Shown here one piece after another: positions 1-9,667 of a stretch of 64,000 nucleotides of DNA. The notes below the pieces were generated by a model, which worked only from the letters and a program-made list of their open reading frames with translations, searched no databases and was not told the DNA's origin. The position numbers and the translations under genes were made by a program. Origin of the DNA: Nitrosomonas oligotropha. GTDB taxonomy: Bacteria > Pseudomonadota > Gammaproteobacteria > Burkholderiales > Nitrosomonadaceae. The stretch's first letter is position 1; each line of letters begins with the position of its first letter. The stretch spans positions 61,738 to 125,737 of the forward strand of contig NZ_QRBZ01000003.1 of the NCBI RefSeq assembly GCF_009833085.1, read 5' to 3'.

Positions 1-173
1 TGACCGTAGAGAAACTCCTGCTGATGCTGGAAGAAGCATTTTCACGTGAAGAATTTAAACTTCAAATTCTGGAAGCGATCGAAGAAGAACGCATCGAATT
101 TGAAAAATTCTTGAACACACCGGCTTTGTCGGATAAAACTCCCGGCAACACCGTTACAATTGAAGCGCCCTGA
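1..173 (+). CDS. C-terminal end of an unidentified protein (partial)
   Basis: An open frame enters from the left edge (first full codon at position 3) and stops with TGA at 171-173, leaving 56 residues. The fragment is acidic and probably helical (runs such as MLEEAFSREEFK and EAIEEERIEFEKF), then ends in a Pro/Thr-rich tail. It has no motif I recognise and no membrane segment. It lies 35 nt upstream of the antiporter gene on the same strand, so the two may be co-transcribed. The function cannot be named from this piece. Confidence 0.55.
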   Translation, partial: TVEKLLLMLEEAFSREEFKLQILEAIEEERIEFEKFLNTPALSDKTPGNTVTIEAP

Positions 174-208
174 AGTTCAAGCCAATAAACCATAACCTTG
201 GGATTTGA

Positions 209-1918
209 ATGGAACATAACGTTGCCCTGATCACGACGATTGCAGCCGGCTTTGGCTTGGCTTTGATTTTCGGCTTCATTGCCGAACGGCTTAAAACGCC
301 CGCACTGGTAGGCTATTTACTGGCCGGGATTGCCATCAGCCCAACTACGCCAGGGTTTGTCGCTGATGTCGGCATTGCTTCGCAATTGTCGGAAATCGGT
401 GTGATGCTGCTGATGTTCGGCGTCGGATTACACTTCTCACTGGATGACTTGCTGTCAGTCAAGCGCATCGCAGTCCCCGGTGCCATCGTGCAAATGGCCG
501 TTGCAACCGGTCTGGGCATGGCCGTGGCTTCCTGGTGGGGCTGGACTCCCGGCGCCGGATTGGTGTTGGGTTTGTCACTATCCTGCGCCAGTACCGTCGT
601 GCTGTTGAAAGCATTGGAATCGCGCGGCTTTTTGGAATCGATGAACGGGCGTATTGCCGTCGGCTGGCTGATTGTCGAAGACCTGGTCACGGTGCTGATC
701 CTGGTGTTATTGCCGTCATTTTCGACCATGCTGGGCGGATCGAATGAAAACGCCGATGCCGGTGATCCTATATGGAAAACCATTGGAATCACATTGTTGC
801 TGGTTTCCGCGTTTATCGCTTTGATGCTGATCGTGGGCCGCCGCTTCCTGCCTTGGCTGCTGTGGCAAGTCGCCCGCACCGGTTCGCGTGAAATGTTCAC
901 ACTGGCGGTTGTCGCAGTCGCCATTTGTATCGCCTATGGCGCCGCCGCGTTGTTCAATGTGTCGTTTGCATTGGGCGCCTTCTTCGCCGGAATGGTAATG
1001 CGCGAATCCAAATTCAGCCAGCGCGCCGCCGAGGAATCATTGCCGTTACGCGATGCGTTTGCGGTGTTGTTTTTTGTTTCCGTCGGCATGTTGTTCGATC
1101 CGGCGGTATTAATCGAAGAACCGATGCGCGTCCTTGCAGTGGTCGCCATTATCATCGTCGGCAAATCGATGGCCGCCATGCTGCTGGTTCTTATTTTGCG
1201 TTACCCGCTCAATACCTCGCTGACGGTTGCCGCCAGCTTGGGGCAAATCGGCGAATTCTCCTTTATTCTGGCCGGATTGGGCTTATCGCTCGAGTTGATG
1301 CCGCCCGAAGGAATGAGCCTGGTGCTTGCTGGCGCATTAATTTCCATCGCTTTCAATCCGATTGCGTTTGCAGCGATTGATCCGTTTAGAAATTGGATCT
1401 TGAAACATTCCGCTTTAGCGCGCAAATATGAAAATCGCGACGATCCTTACGCGGAATTGCCGATGAGCACAGAGCGCAAGTTTCTGAAAGGGCAAGTGGT
1501 GCTGGTCGGTTACGGACATGTCGGTCAGCGTATTGCTCTGGCATTGAACGAGAAAAATATTCCGTACATTGTCGCGGAGCAAAATCGCGAGCTGGTGCAG
1601 GATTTACGTAAACAAGGCACTACCGCGGTATCCGGCGATGCCACGGAACCCTCCGTGCTGATCCAAGCACACATTAAGGATGCCGCTATGCTGGTTATCG
1701 CCACAGCAGATCCGTTGAATGTGCGGCAAATGATCGATACCGCGCGCACATTGAATCCGGATATTGAAATCGTATTACGCAGCCGCAGCGAGGATGAAAC
1801 AAACCTATTGCGCAAAGATCAGATCGGCACGGTATTTTTTGGCGAGGAAGAACTTGCCAAAAGTATGTCGTATCACATCCTGAACCGGTTCAACACAAAA
1901 TCGGAATCGGCATCGTAG
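209..1918 (+). CDS. ybaL: YbaL/KefB-type monovalent cation:proton antiporter (CPA2 family)
   Basis: A 569-residue inner-membrane protein. Residues about 1-395 are a dense series of hydrophobic helices typical of the Na+/H+ exchanger domain of CPA2 transporters. Residues about 428-545 form a cytoplasmic TrkA-N (RCK) Rossmann domain with the nucleotide-binding motif GYGHVG near 433-438. No TrkA-C domain follows. Length and architecture match E. coli YbaL (558 residues) better than KefB/KefC. The family exchanges K+ or Na+ for protons under control of a bound nucleotide; the exact substrate here is inferred. The ATG at 209 has a weak upstream GGGAT as ribosome site. Confidence 0.85.
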   Translation: MEHNVALITTIAAGFGLALIFGFIAERLKTPALVGYLLAGIAISPTTPGFVADVGIASQLSEIGVMLLMFGVGLHFSLDDLLSVKRIAVPGAIVQMAVATGLGMAVASWWGWTPGAGLVLGLSLSCASTVVLLKALESRGFLESMNGRIAVGWLIVEDLVTVLILVLLPSFSTMLGGSNENADAGDPIWKTIGITLLLVSAFIALMLIVGRRFLPWLLWQVARTGSREMFTLAVVAVAICIAYGAAALFNVSFALGAFFAGMVMRESKFSQRAAEESLPLRDAFAVLFFVSVGMLFDPAVLIEEPMRVLAVVAIIIVGKSMAAMLLVLILRYPLNTSLTVAASLGQIGEFSFILAGLGLSLELMPPEGMSLVLAGALISIAFNPIAFAAIDPFRNWILKHSALARKYENRDDPYAELPMSTERKFLKGQVVLVGYGHVGQRIALALNEKNIPYIVAEQNRELVQDLRKQGTTAVSGDATEPSVLIQAHIKDAAMLVIATADPLNVRQMIDTARTLNPDIEIVLRSRSEDETNLLRKDQIGTVFFGEEELAKSMSYHILNRFNTKSESAS

Positions 1919-1984
1919 CATCAGGTCTGATTGTTAAGTTTTAAACAGCTTTCCGTAAATTGAAATTCTTATGAGATTATTGCA

Positions 1985-2287
1985 ATGACAGAACAACTGT
2001 ATGCCGGTATCAATCACGATGAAAATGAAGGACTCACGCATTTAGGCCGCATCGTGCGTGACGCCTGGGTGTTTGGTATTCTGCCGGAAACGGAAACCTG
2101 CGAGGGTTGGAGCGGTTCGCAGATGCAGGCATTGTACGAGAAAGTCCACACTGCTTGGGAGCCCTACGCACACTTACCCAGCCGCTTGCCGGATGAACTG
2201 CGCGAGCGTCACGCACAGCTGTATTCCGAAGCGATAACGAAAGCCAAGGCGAAAGGCTGGGATACCGAGTTAAAAGACGACGATTAA
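1985..2287 (+). CDS. Conserved small protein of unknown function
   Basis: A 100-residue, acidic, soluble protein with no signal peptide or membrane segment. It is rich in Trp (five) and ends in a charged tail, ELKDDD. I do not recognise a named domain. It starts at ATG 1985, 66 nt after the antiporter gene on the same strand, so it may share that transcript. Its stop codon overlaps the stop of the convergent gene 2284-2688 by 4 nt. Regular codon use and the tight fit between neighbours support a real gene; its role is unknown. Confidence 0.65.
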   Translation: MTEQLYAGINHDENEGLTHLGRIVRDAWVFGILPETETCEGWSGSQMQALYEKVHTAWEPYAHLPSRLPDELRERHAQLYSEAITKAKAKGWDTELKDDD

Positions 2288-2688
2288 TTTCTCGCCGGGA
2301 AATGAATAATCCGCGCCGGACCCTCAAGCGTGGTTTTATTGACCAGCAGCTGCAACGCTGCAGGAAATTCACTTTGTAATCGCTTCATCACAGCCAGCAT
2401 GTTCTCGCGGTAATACACGGCATCGTACGCAACCGGCTGATCCAATGCATCACGTGCTTGCCGGTTAAAATTCCGCCACGCGATATCGACCCAGCATTTA
2501 CGTTCGCCATCAATGAATACAAATTCTTCATTGTCGACGATTGCCATATACTGCATGCTGCGGATGGGAACGAACAAATGCCGCGTCGGACAACGCGACA
2601 ATAAGGTGATCGCCAGATTGTAAGTGCTTGCCGGCAAGTGACGCGCTTCCCGGCTGATTTCAAGATCTCGATAACAAGTGATTTCCAT
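2284..2688 (-). CDS. Conserved hypothetical protein
   Basis: A 134-residue soluble protein read on the minus strand from ATG 2688. It has no signal peptide or transmembrane segment. The middle (AIVDNEEFVFIDGERKCW) looks like a beta hairpin and the rest a mixed alpha/beta fold, but I recognise no catalytic motif. It converges on the 100-residue gene at 1985-2287, the two stops overlapping by 4 nt. A second minus-strand frame at 2388-2702 is a shadow of this one. Function unknown. Confidence 0.65.
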   Translation of the reverse strand: MEITCYRDLEISREARHLPASTYNLAITLLSRCPTRHLFVPIRSMQYMAIVDNEEFVFIDGERKCWVDIAWRNFNRQARDALDQPVAYDAVYYRENMLAVMKRLQSEFPAALQLLVNKTTLEGPARIIHFPARN

Positions 2689-2870
2689 AATGAATGCGAC
2701 ACAACATATTAAAATTTCATCGGAATAGTGCTTTGTTCATACTCAATCCAACAACAAAAAGCAGAGTAACCGCACTTATGTTACCTTAATGCCGTAACGC
2801 AAAGAAACTCCATTTCCACAATCATTTTATATTCAGTTACTTCCATACTTTACATCGTTGATCGCTTCTG

Positions 2871-4685
2871 ATGCGCCCCACCCGTCTTGAAAAACCTGCC
2901 GCCACGCGCAATAACCTGAAAACCATCGCCACACTATTGCCCTATTTATGGGAATTCAAAGTGCGGGTGATCTTGGCGCTCAGCTTGCTGGTATTGGCTA
3001 AACTGGCCAATGTCTCGGTACCGCTGGTTCTGAAGGAAATCGTCGACGCCCTGGATCAGCCGCGCGCGGAACTGGTGTTACCGGTTTTTTTGCTGATCGC
3101 TTATGGTGTTTTGCGATTGTGCAGCACTTTATTCGGTGAATTGCGTGACGCCATCTTTGCCAAAGTGACGCAACGGGCGATCCGGCGGGTTGCCAACAAG
3201 GTATTCAGCCATCTGCATTCACTGTCGCTGCGTTTTCATCTGGAACGCCAGACCGGCGGTGTTTCGCGCGATATTGAGCGCGGCACGCGCGGTATTTCCT
3301 TTTTACTGAATTTCATGCTGTTCAATATTCTGCCGACGCTGCTGGAAATCGGTTTGGTATTGGCCATCCTGATCAAGCAATACGATATCCGGTTTTCCAT
3401 CATCATTTCCCTGACGCTGTTGGCTTATATCGTGCTCACTTTGATCGTCACCGAATGGCGCATGATTTTCCGCCGCACCATGAACAATATGGACTCCAAA
3501 GCCAATACCCAGGCCATCGATAGCTTGTTGAATTACGAAACAGTGAAATATTTCGGCAACGAAGCCTGGGAAGCGCGGCGCTACGACGAGCATTTGCAAT
3601 CGTGGGAAAAGGCCGCCGTGCGCAACCAGACTTCACTGGCGACATTGAACGCCGGACAAAGCGCAATTATCGCAATCGGCGTTACTTTGCTGATGCTGCT
3701 GGCGGCTGATCAAGTCATCGACGGCGTCATGACATTGGGAGATTTGGTGCTGATCAATGCCTTTATGCTGCAACTGTATATGCCGCTGCATTTTCTCGGC
3801 TTTGTTTACCGCGAAATCAAACATTCGCTGGCTGATATGGAACGCATGTTCACGCTATTAGACGAGAATAAGGAAATTCAGGATAAACCGGATGCCCAAA
3901 CACTCGATGCCGGTCATGCAACCATCCGCTTTCATCATGTCGACTTCAGCTATGAAAACAATCGTCAGATACTGTTCGATGTCAGTTTCGATATTCCCGC
4001 CGGGCAAAACATTGCCGTGGTCGGTCACAGCGGTTCCGGCAAATCGACACTGGCGCGCCTGCTGTTCCGTTTTTATGACGTGCAATCGGGATCTATTCAA
4101 ATCAATGATCAGGACATTCGCGCGGTGACTCAGCAAAGCCTGCGCGCCGCGATGGGTATCGTGCCGCAGGATACCGTGCTGTTCAACGACAGTATTTATT
4201 ACAACATCGCGTACGGACGGCCGGAAGCTACGCAGGAGGAAGTGTTTGCCGCCGCTCGTGCTGCCCATATCCATGATTTCATTGAAAGCCTACCGGAAAA
4301 ATATGCCACGATTGTGGGCGAGCGCGGCTTGAAGCTATCCGGCGGTGAAAAACAGCGCGTCGCCATCGCTCGCACCATTCTGAAGAATCCAGTTATTTTG
4401 ATTTTTGACGAAGCAACGTCGGCGCTCGACTCCAATTCCGAGAAGCGCATTCAGGCGGAACTGAAACGCATCGCACAAAACCGCACCACACTGACCATCG
4501 CGCACCGGCTATCCACGATCGCCGATGCCGATCAGATTCTAGTGATGGATCATGGCCGCATCATCGAACGCGGCACACATCAGCAGTTACTGGCAACCGG
4601 CGGCACGTATGCGCAGATGTGGGAATTACAACAGCAGGAAGAAATCGATCAACACACGCAAGAAAGCACTATTTCCGCATCATAA
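2871..4685 (+). CDS. Atm1/HMT1-type ABC exporter (fused permease and ATPase)
   Basis: A 604-residue half-transporter with an N-terminal type 1 exporter membrane domain (about residues 30-310, six helices) and a C-terminal nucleotide-binding domain. The ATPase shows Walker A GHSGSGKST near 385-393, signature LSGGEKQRV near 488, Walker B ILIFDEATSALD near 508-519 and the H-loop TIAHRLSTI. The family forms homodimers; mitochondrial Atm1 and bacterial relatives export glutathione-linked sulfur species or glutathione-metal conjugates from the cytosol, giving roles in Fe-S homeostasis or heavy-metal tolerance. The substrate cannot be read from the sequence. It stands alone, 182 nt from the divergent unknown gene. 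Confidence 0.88.
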   Translation: MRPTRLEKPAATRNNLKTIATLLPYLWEFKVRVILALSLLVLAKLANVSVPLVLKEIVDALDQPRAELVLPVFLLIAYGVLRLCSTLFGELRDAIFAKVTQRAIRRVANKVFSHLHSLSLRFHLERQTGGVSRDIERGTRGISFLLNFMLFNILPTLLEIGLVLAILIKQYDIRFSIIISLTLLAYIVLTLIVTEWRMIFRRTMNNMDSKANTQAIDSLLNYETVKYFGNEAWEARRYDEHLQSWEKAAVRNQTSLATLNAGQSAIIAIGVTLLMLLAADQVIDGVMTLGDLVLINAFMLQLYMPLHFLGFVYREIKHSLADMERMFTLLDENKEIQDKPDAQTLDAGHATIRFHHVDFSYENNRQILFDVSFDIPAGQNIAVVGHSGSGKSTLARLLFRFYDVQSGSIQINDQDIRAVTQQSLRAAMGIVPQDTVLFNDSIYYNIAYGRPEATQEEVFAAARAAHIHDFIESLPEKYATIVGERGLKLSGGEKQRVAIARTILKNPVILIFDEATSALDSNSEKRIQAELKRIAQNRTTLTIAHRLSTIADADQILVMDHGRIIERGTHQQLLATGGTYAQMWELQQQEEIDQHTQESTISAS

Positions 4686-4788
4686 TCAATCGTTATTCAT
4701 ACGAAAGCTATCTTTTGCATGAAGAAATCACAGCATCTTCTTGAACAACCTTACCTGTTGTTTCCGTGAAGGAAATCCGCAAGCAATG

Positions 4789-4815
4789 AAAAAACCCGGA
4801 AATACCGGGAAAAAA
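4789..4815. terminator. A-flanked GC hairpin, possible bidirectional terminator
   Basis: CCCGG at 4795-4799 pairs with CCGGG at 4805-4809 around a 5-nt loop, with six A residues on both sides. Read on the minus strand this is a stem followed by six T, the form of an intrinsic terminator, yet no minus-strand gene lies to the right that would need it. On the plus strand the T run is missing. It sits between the ABC exporter and motA and may separate them. Confidence 0.4.
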
Positions 4816-4918
4816 CCGACCTTATCCCCAAGAATGAATTCCAAGGTGATGTGTTAACTTCTCACTCCAGAATTTGCCATCAAAAAATTGCGTAATTACA
4901 TTCGAGGGAGTCATCGCA

Positions 4919-5779
4919 ATGCTTGTATCCGTTGGTTATCTCATCATCATTATTTCTGTTTTTGGCGGTTTTGCACTGGCGGGCGGGCATCTTGCTTCGC
5001 TGTGGCAGCCGGTGGAATTGCTCATGATTGGCGGTGGCGCAGTGGGCGCGTTTGTCGTCGGCAACTCGAACAAAGCGCTCAAGGCCACGTTGAAAGCGTT
5101 ACCGACCGTTTTCAAAGGCTCCAAATATACCAAAGCACTGTACATGGATTTGATGACGCTATTGTACGAAGTGCTTGGAAAAATCCGCAAAGAAGGCCTG
5201 ATGTCAATTGAAGGCGATGTCGACGATCCCGCCAGCAGCCCTATTTTCACCAAATACCCGGATATTCTCGCCGATCACCACATCACCGAATTTATCACCG
5301 ACTATTTACGCTTAATGGTCGGCGGCAACCTCAATTCGCTCGAAATCGAAAGTCTGATGGACAGTGAACTGGAAACGCACCACCAGGAAGGCGAAGTGCC
5401 GATTCATGTGGTCGCCAAACTCGGCGATGGGTTACCGGCTTTCGGCATTGTCGCTGCGGTGATGGGCGTGGTACATACGATGGAATCCGTGCACCTTCCG
5501 CCCTCCGAATTGGGCATTTTAATCGCGGCGGCGCTGGTCGGAACATTCCTGGGAATTTTATTGGCGTATGGATTCGTCAGTCCGCTGTCGAGCAAACTGG
5601 AACATAACCTTCATGAATCCAGCAAGATGTTTGAGTGCATCAAAATCACATTACTGGCCAATTTGAACGGTTATTCACCGGTTCTGGCCATTGAGTTTGG
5701 CCGCAAAGTGCTATTCACCACCGAAAGACCGTCTTTCTTGGAACTGGAAGAGCATGTCAAACAAAGTAAATCAAAATAA
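4919..5779 (+). CDS. motA: Flagellar motor stator protein MotA
   Basis: A 286-residue inner-membrane protein with hydrophobic helices at both ends, a large cytoplasmic loop, and the family's conserved middle-to-late segment around VVAKLGDGLPAFGIVAAVMG. With MotB it forms the ion channel that turns ion flow into torque on the flagellar rotor. I place the start at ATG 4919, preceded by GAGGGAG; a longer reading from TTG 4874 adds 15 residues not typical of the family. E. coli MotA is 295 residues. motB follows after 41 nt. No flagellar structural or chemotaxis genes are in the window. Confidence 0.92.
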   Translation: MLVSVGYLIIIISVFGGFALAGGHLASLWQPVELLMIGGGAVGAFVVGNSNKALKATLKALPTVFKGSKYTKALYMDLMTLLYEVLGKIRKEGLMSIEGDVDDPASSPIFTKYPDILADHHITEFITDYLRLMVGGNLNSLEIESLMDSELETHHQEGEVPIHVVAKLGDGLPAFGIVAAVMGVVHTMESVHLPPSELGILIAAALVGTFLGILLAYGFVSPLSSKLEHNLHESSKMFECIKITLLANLNGYSPVLAIEFGRKVLFTTERPSFLELEEHVKQSKSK

Positions 5780-5820
5780 CCGCTCCGGAATGATGATCTA
5801 TTTGAATTGCGAGAATAATT

Positions 5821-6732
5821 ATGGCTGATGATCTTTCACAACGCCCGATAGTCATCAAGCGAATCAAGAAAGTTGCCGGCGGTCACCATGGCGGCGCTTG
5901 GAAAATTGCGTACGCTGACTTTGTCACTGCCATGATGGCATTCTTCTTACTCATGTGGCTGCTAGGATCGTCCACCAAGAGTCAATTAGAAGGTATCTCG
6001 GAATATTTCAAAACACCACTCAAGGTCGCCATGACCGGCGGATCGTCCATAGGCGAAACCAGCAGCATACTGAAGGGTGGTGGCACCGATCTGACCCGTC
6101 AACACGGTGAAGTGAAAAAAGGTGAAATCAAAGACGATATTCAAGCCAAGAAAATCATCAAGGAGCGCATTGAGCGCATCAAATTGGAAGGGCTGAAGAA
6201 AAAAATCGAAGAAGCGGTTGAAAACAACCCTACATTGAAAAAATTCGCCAATCAGCTTTTACTCGATATCACGTCCGATGGCTTAAGAATTCAGATTGTC
6301 GATGAGCAAAATCGTCCCATGTTTGCACTGGGAAAAGCCGATTTACAGCCCTATACCAAAACCATTTTGCGCGAGATTGGCAAAATGCTCAATGATGTCG
6401 AGAACAAAGTCAGCCTCTCCGGCCATACCGACGGCAAACCTTTCCCTTCCGGGGACAAAGGTTACAGTAACTGGGAGTTATCGGCGGATCGTGCGAATGC
6501 TTCGCGCCGCGAGTTGATTATTGGCGGCATGGATACCAACAAGGTTCTGCAAGTGATCGGCTTGTCGTCCGCGGTATTGTTTGACAAGGAAGACCCTGTC
6601 AATCCGATCAACCGCAGGATCAGCATCGTCGTGATGAACGAAAAGGCCGAGAAAGCCGTGACGATGGATGGCCAAACCATTGATGTCGATATGCAGGCCG
6701 AACCGAGTAAAGAAATACTGCAAAATCCATAA
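5821..6732 (+). CDS. motB: Flagellar motor stator protein MotB
   Basis: A 303-residue protein with a short basic N-terminus, one membrane helix (about residues 33-50) preceded by the motif WKIAYADFVTAMM, whose Asp is the proton-binding residue of the stator, and a C-terminal OmpA-like peptidoglycan-binding domain (about 150-275; LSGHTDGKPF and NWELSADRANASRREL). The intervening segment is the charged plug/linker. It anchors the MotA channel to the cell wall. It directly follows motA and is 18 nt upstream of the methyltransferase gene. Confidence 0.92.
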   Translation: MADDLSQRPIVIKRIKKVAGGHHGGAWKIAYADFVTAMMAFFLLMWLLGSSTKSQLEGISEYFKTPLKVAMTGGSSIGETSSILKGGGTDLTRQHGEVKKGEIKDDIQAKKIIKERIERIKLEGLKKKIEEAVENNPTLKKFANQLLLDITSDGLRIQIVDEQNRPMFALGKADLQPYTKTILREIGKMLNDVENKVSLSGHTDGKPFPSGDKGYSNWELSADRANASRRELIIGGMDTNKVLQVIGLSSAVLFDKEDPVNPINRRISIVVMNEKAEKAVTMDGQTIDVDMQAEPSKEILQNP

Positions 6733-6750
6733 CTCACTTAATCACTTACC

Positions 6751-7512
6751 ATGCTAAAACGAATCCATCCCGGCATTGTTGCATTAGCTGTTCAGATGAT
6801 GACCATTCTGACGGTTTATCTGGTTATCCTGTCACAAGCTTTTCCCGGTTTGAGTGTATTTGAATGGAGCTTGGCGCAAGGACTATTGGCGGGATTATTC
6901 AGTTACTTCATCCGCATGCCGGTATGGTGGACTGCTATTCATTTGGGTTTCATACCACTGGTTGTCGTCGCATTGGCATTGAATATTTCCTCGACATGGT
7001 TCCTGGTATTTTTCCTCAGTCTATGGCTAATTTATGGAAAAACCTATAGAACCCAAGTACCGCTGTATCTTTCCAGTCAACGTGCCAATCAAGCATTGGA
7101 ATCGCTACTGCCGGGAAAAGAGCGATTTTCTTTTGTCGATTTGGGCAGCGGGTGCGGCGGTCTATTGAATAATCTAGCCAGAACACACCAGAATGGCCAG
7201 TTTCACGGTATTGAATCAGCTCCCTTACCTTTCCTGATCAGCAAGTTAAGAAGTTTCTTGGGCGTGCCAAATTGCAATATCGTGTGGGGAGATTTCTGGC
7301 AGCAGGATTTCTCACAATACGATGTCGTATACGCTTATCTGTCGCCGGTGCCGATGGCGGCGTTATGGGAAAAGGCCGGGAAGGAAATGCGTCCGGGAAG
7401 TCTGCTGATCAGCAATACATTCACGATTCCCGGTGTGACAGCGGATAAAAGCATCAAACTCGATGATTTTTCCAATTCCACGCTATATCTGTGGAAAATT
7501 CAGGTTCCGTGA
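6751..7512 (+). CDS. Membrane-anchored class I SAM-dependent methyltransferase
   Basis: A 253-residue protein whose first about 100 residues hold three or four hydrophobic helices, followed by a cytoplasmic Rossmann-type domain. The SAM-binding motif I is VDLGSGCGG near residue 129, followed by an acidic residue at the second strand (FHGIESAPLPF). The membrane anchor plus methyltransferase layout is seen in other uncharacterised proteobacterial proteins; the substrate is unknown. It lies 18 nt after motB, perhaps in the same transcript, though nothing in it is specifically flagellar. It converges on cysS with a 10-nt gap. Confidence 0.75.
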   Translation: MLKRIHPGIVALAVQMMTILTVYLVILSQAFPGLSVFEWSLAQGLLAGLFSYFIRMPVWWTAIHLGFIPLVVVALALNISSTWFLVFFLSLWLIYGKTYRTQVPLYLSSQRANQALESLLPGKERFSFVDLGSGCGGLLNNLARTHQNGQFHGIESAPLPFLISKLRSFLGVPNCNIVWGDFWQQDFSQYDVVYAYLSPVPMAALWEKAGKEMRPGSLLISNTFTIPGVTADKSIKLDDFSNSTLYLWKIQVP

Positions 7513-7522
7513 GATAGGTTCG

Positions 7523-8905
7523 CTAGGTGCGGCGCCAAGTCGTTCCCTGCGCACTGTCTTCAAGGATGATGCCTTGTTGTTGCAGGTTTTTACGAATCGC
7601 GTCGGCATCGGAATAGCGGCCTTCTTCACGCGCGCTGGTGCGCTGTTGAATCAGCAGTTCAATGTCATCCGGAGTCAGTGCATCCGCTGGGCCGGTAGCG
7701 ATTGCATTTTGCAGATACTCTTGCGGATTCTGCTGCAAAAGACCGAGTAACCCTCCCAGTATTTTCAGTAGCCCGGCATTCTCTTGTGAGCCTGATTTAT
7801 TGATATCGCTCGCCAAATCGAACAAAACGGCGATTGCGTCCGGCGTATTGAAGTCATCATCCATGGCCATTTTGAATCGCCGCGCGTAGGCATTATTCCA
7901 ATCAAGCGCTATTGCATCAACCGGTCCGGCATCTTTGAGCGCGATATACAAACGATCCAGCGCAAGCTTAGTGTCTTTGAGATGTTGATCGGAATAATTC
8001 AATGGACTGCGATAGTGCGCGCGGAGAATAAAAAAACGCACCACTTCCGGCTGGTAAAATTTTAAAATCTCCCGGACAGTGAAGAAGTTACCCAAGGATT
8101 TCGACATCTTTTCGTTGTCGACGCGCACGAACCCATTATGCATCCAGTAATTGACAAAAGGATGATCATGCGCGCCTTCACTTTGCGCGATTTCATTCTC
8201 ATGATGCGGGAACTGCAAATCCTGTCCGCCGCCATGAATATCGAAGTGAATGCCGAGTAACTGTTCGCTCATCGCGGAGCATTCGATGTGCCAGCCCGGA
8301 CGCCCTTTGCCCCAAGGAGATTCCCAGGACGGCTCGCCCGGCTTAGCCGATTTCCACAGCACGAAATCCAGCGGGTCTTTTTTATTGGAATCGATCTCCA
8401 CACGCTCACCGGCGCGCAGGTCGCTCAGTGATTTACCGGAAAGTTTTCCGTAACTGGGAAAATCATGCACGGAATAATACACATCGCCATTTTTCGCTGG
8501 ATAAGCCAAACGTTTTTCCACTAGCGTGCTGATCATTGCGATCATATGCTGTACATAATCCGTCGCGCGCGGCTCGTGGTTCGGCAGTAAAACACCCAAC
8601 GCGGCCGAATCCTCATTCATCGCCTGAATGAAGCGTTGTGTCAACGTTTCGATCGACTCATTGTTTTCCTGTGCACGCTTGATAATTTTGTCATCAATAT
8701 CAGTCACATTGCGCACATAACTGACTGCAAAATCATTGGCTTTGAACCAGCGGATGACCGTATCGAAAACCACTAAAACTCGCGCGTGTCCCAAATGACA
8801 ATAATCATAAACCGTCATACCGCACACATAAATTTTTACTTTTCCAGGCGTTATTGAAACAAAATCTTGTTTTTCCCGGGCGATTGAGTTATAAATTTTG
8901 AGCAT
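7523..8905 (-). CDS. cysS: Cysteinyl-tRNA synthetase
   Basis: A 460-residue class I aminoacyl-tRNA synthetase that charges tRNA-Cys. It shows the first zinc-ligand Cys in [11 protein letters not shown], the HIGH-type motif HLGHARV, the zinc-site segments WHIECSAM and HHENEIAQ, and the KMSKS loop EKMSKSLGN; the C-terminus ends in GTTWRR as in E. coli CysS (461 residues). I chose the start MLKIYN at 8905 by family alignment. An in-frame ATG at 8938 adds 11 residues and cannot be excluded, since neither start has a strong ribosome site. It is divergent from the cyclophilin genes. Confidence 0.94.
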   Translation of the reverse strand: MLKIYNSIAREKQDFVSITPGKVKIYVCGMTVYDYCHLGHARVLVVFDTVIRWFKANDFAVSYVRNVTDIDDKIIKRAQENNESIETLTQRFIQAMNEDSAALGVLLPNHEPRATDYVQHMIAMISTLVEKRLAYPAKNGDVYYSVHDFPSYGKLSGKSLSDLRAGERVEIDSNKKDPLDFVLWKSAKPGEPSWESPWGKGRPGWHIECSAMSEQLLGIHFDIHGGGQDLQFPHHENEIAQSEGAHDHPFVNYWMHNGFVRVDNEKMSKSLGNFFTVREILKFYQPEVVRFFILRAHYRSPLNYSDQHLKDTKLALDRLYIALKDAGPVDAIALDWNNAYARRFKMAMDDDFNTPDAIAVLFDLASDINKSGSQENAGLLKILGGLLGLLQQNPQEYLQNAIATGPADALTPDDIELLIQQRTSAREEGRYSDADAIRKNLQQQGIILEDSAQGTTWRRT

Positions 8906-8966
8906 AAGGTCAACAGATAAAATTGTAGAGTTAGCCATCTTCTTGATAGAATCTAGCCGTTCCCAC

Positions 8967-8981
8967 GCTATTTGAAATAGC
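8967..8981. promoter_or_regulatory. Perfect palindrome in the cysS-ppiA divergent region
   Basis: GCTATTT (8967-8973) and AAATAGC (8975-8981) form a perfect 7-bp inverted repeat around one G, in the 142-bp gap between divergent cysS and ppiA. The position suits an operator for either gene. No known regulator motif was recognised, and a palindrome of this size can occur by chance. Confidence 0.3.
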
Positions 8982-9047
8982 CTGCGAGTATAACATAACG
9001 TAGGCGCAACGCCCTTACCCGCTACTTGCCAATTAGGATACTTAACT

Positions 9048-9638
9048 ATGCATCGCTGTCAAATTCTGATTTTTTCGTTGTTAATTGCATTGTGTTTGCC
9101 CGTTCATGCCGCAGAAACCCGGGTTGAAATGAAAACCAATTTGGGGAGTATCGTTCTCGAGCTTTACCCGGATAAAGCACCGAAAACTGTTGAGAATTTC
9201 CTGCAATATGTTGAAGATGGGTTTTACAAAAATACCGTATTTCACCGTGTGATTGCCGGCTTCATGATTCAAGGCGGCGGATTCGATACAGCATTGAAGC
9301 AAAAACCGGCGCGAGCGCCGATCCAAAACGAGGCCGATAACGGTTTGAAAAATGAACCCGGAACCATAGCGATGGCGCGTACTTCCGATCCGCACTCCGC
9401 ATCCGCGCAATTTTTCATTAATGTCGCCAATAATGCATTCCTGAATTATAAAGCGCCGAGTCAGAATGGCTACGGATATGCGGTATTCGGTAAGGTGGTT
9501 TCCGGTATGGAAGTTGTCAACAAGATCGCATCGCTACCGACCGGATCCGGCGGACCTTTTGGCGGTGATGTCCCGAAAAGCAGCGTCATTATTGAAGATG
9601 TGATAAAACTGCCCGCACTCGAGAAAAATACGCAATAA
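9048..9638 (+). CDS. ppiA: Periplasmic cyclophilin-type peptidyl-prolyl isomerase
   Basis: A 196-residue protein with a signal peptide (about residues 1-21, ending near PVHAAE) and a cyclophilin domain. Core motifs are [15 protein letters not shown] with the catalytic Arg, the [11 protein letters not shown] strand and [11 protein letters not shown]. It catalyses cis-trans isomerisation of prolyl bonds in exported proteins. AGGA lies upstream of ATG 9048. It is followed after 29 nt by a cytoplasmic paralogue that lacks the signal peptide, so the pair serves both compartments and probably arose by tandem duplication. Confidence 0.92.
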   Translation: MHRCQILIFSLLIALCLPVHAAETRVEMKTNLGSIVLELYPDKAPKTVENFLQYVEDGFYKNTVFHRVIAGFMIQGGGFDTALKQKPARAPIQNEADNGLKNEPGTIAMARTSDPHSASAQFFINVANNAFLNYKAPSQNGYGYAVFGKVVSGMEVVNKIASLPTGSGGPFGGDVPKSSVIIEDVIKLPALEKNTQ

Positions 9639-9667
9639 CAACAATCATCACTTTACATAGGATAAAT

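Noticed and set aside
313..924. 203-codon minus-strand ORF within ybaL
   Set aside because: It is antisense to a clear membrane transporter and has a low-complexity Thr/Ser/Pro composition typical of shadow frames.
2388..2702. 104-codon minus-strand ORF overlapping 2284-2688
   Set aside because: It is out of phase with the longer ORF, which has the better fit to its convergent neighbour; treated as a shadow.
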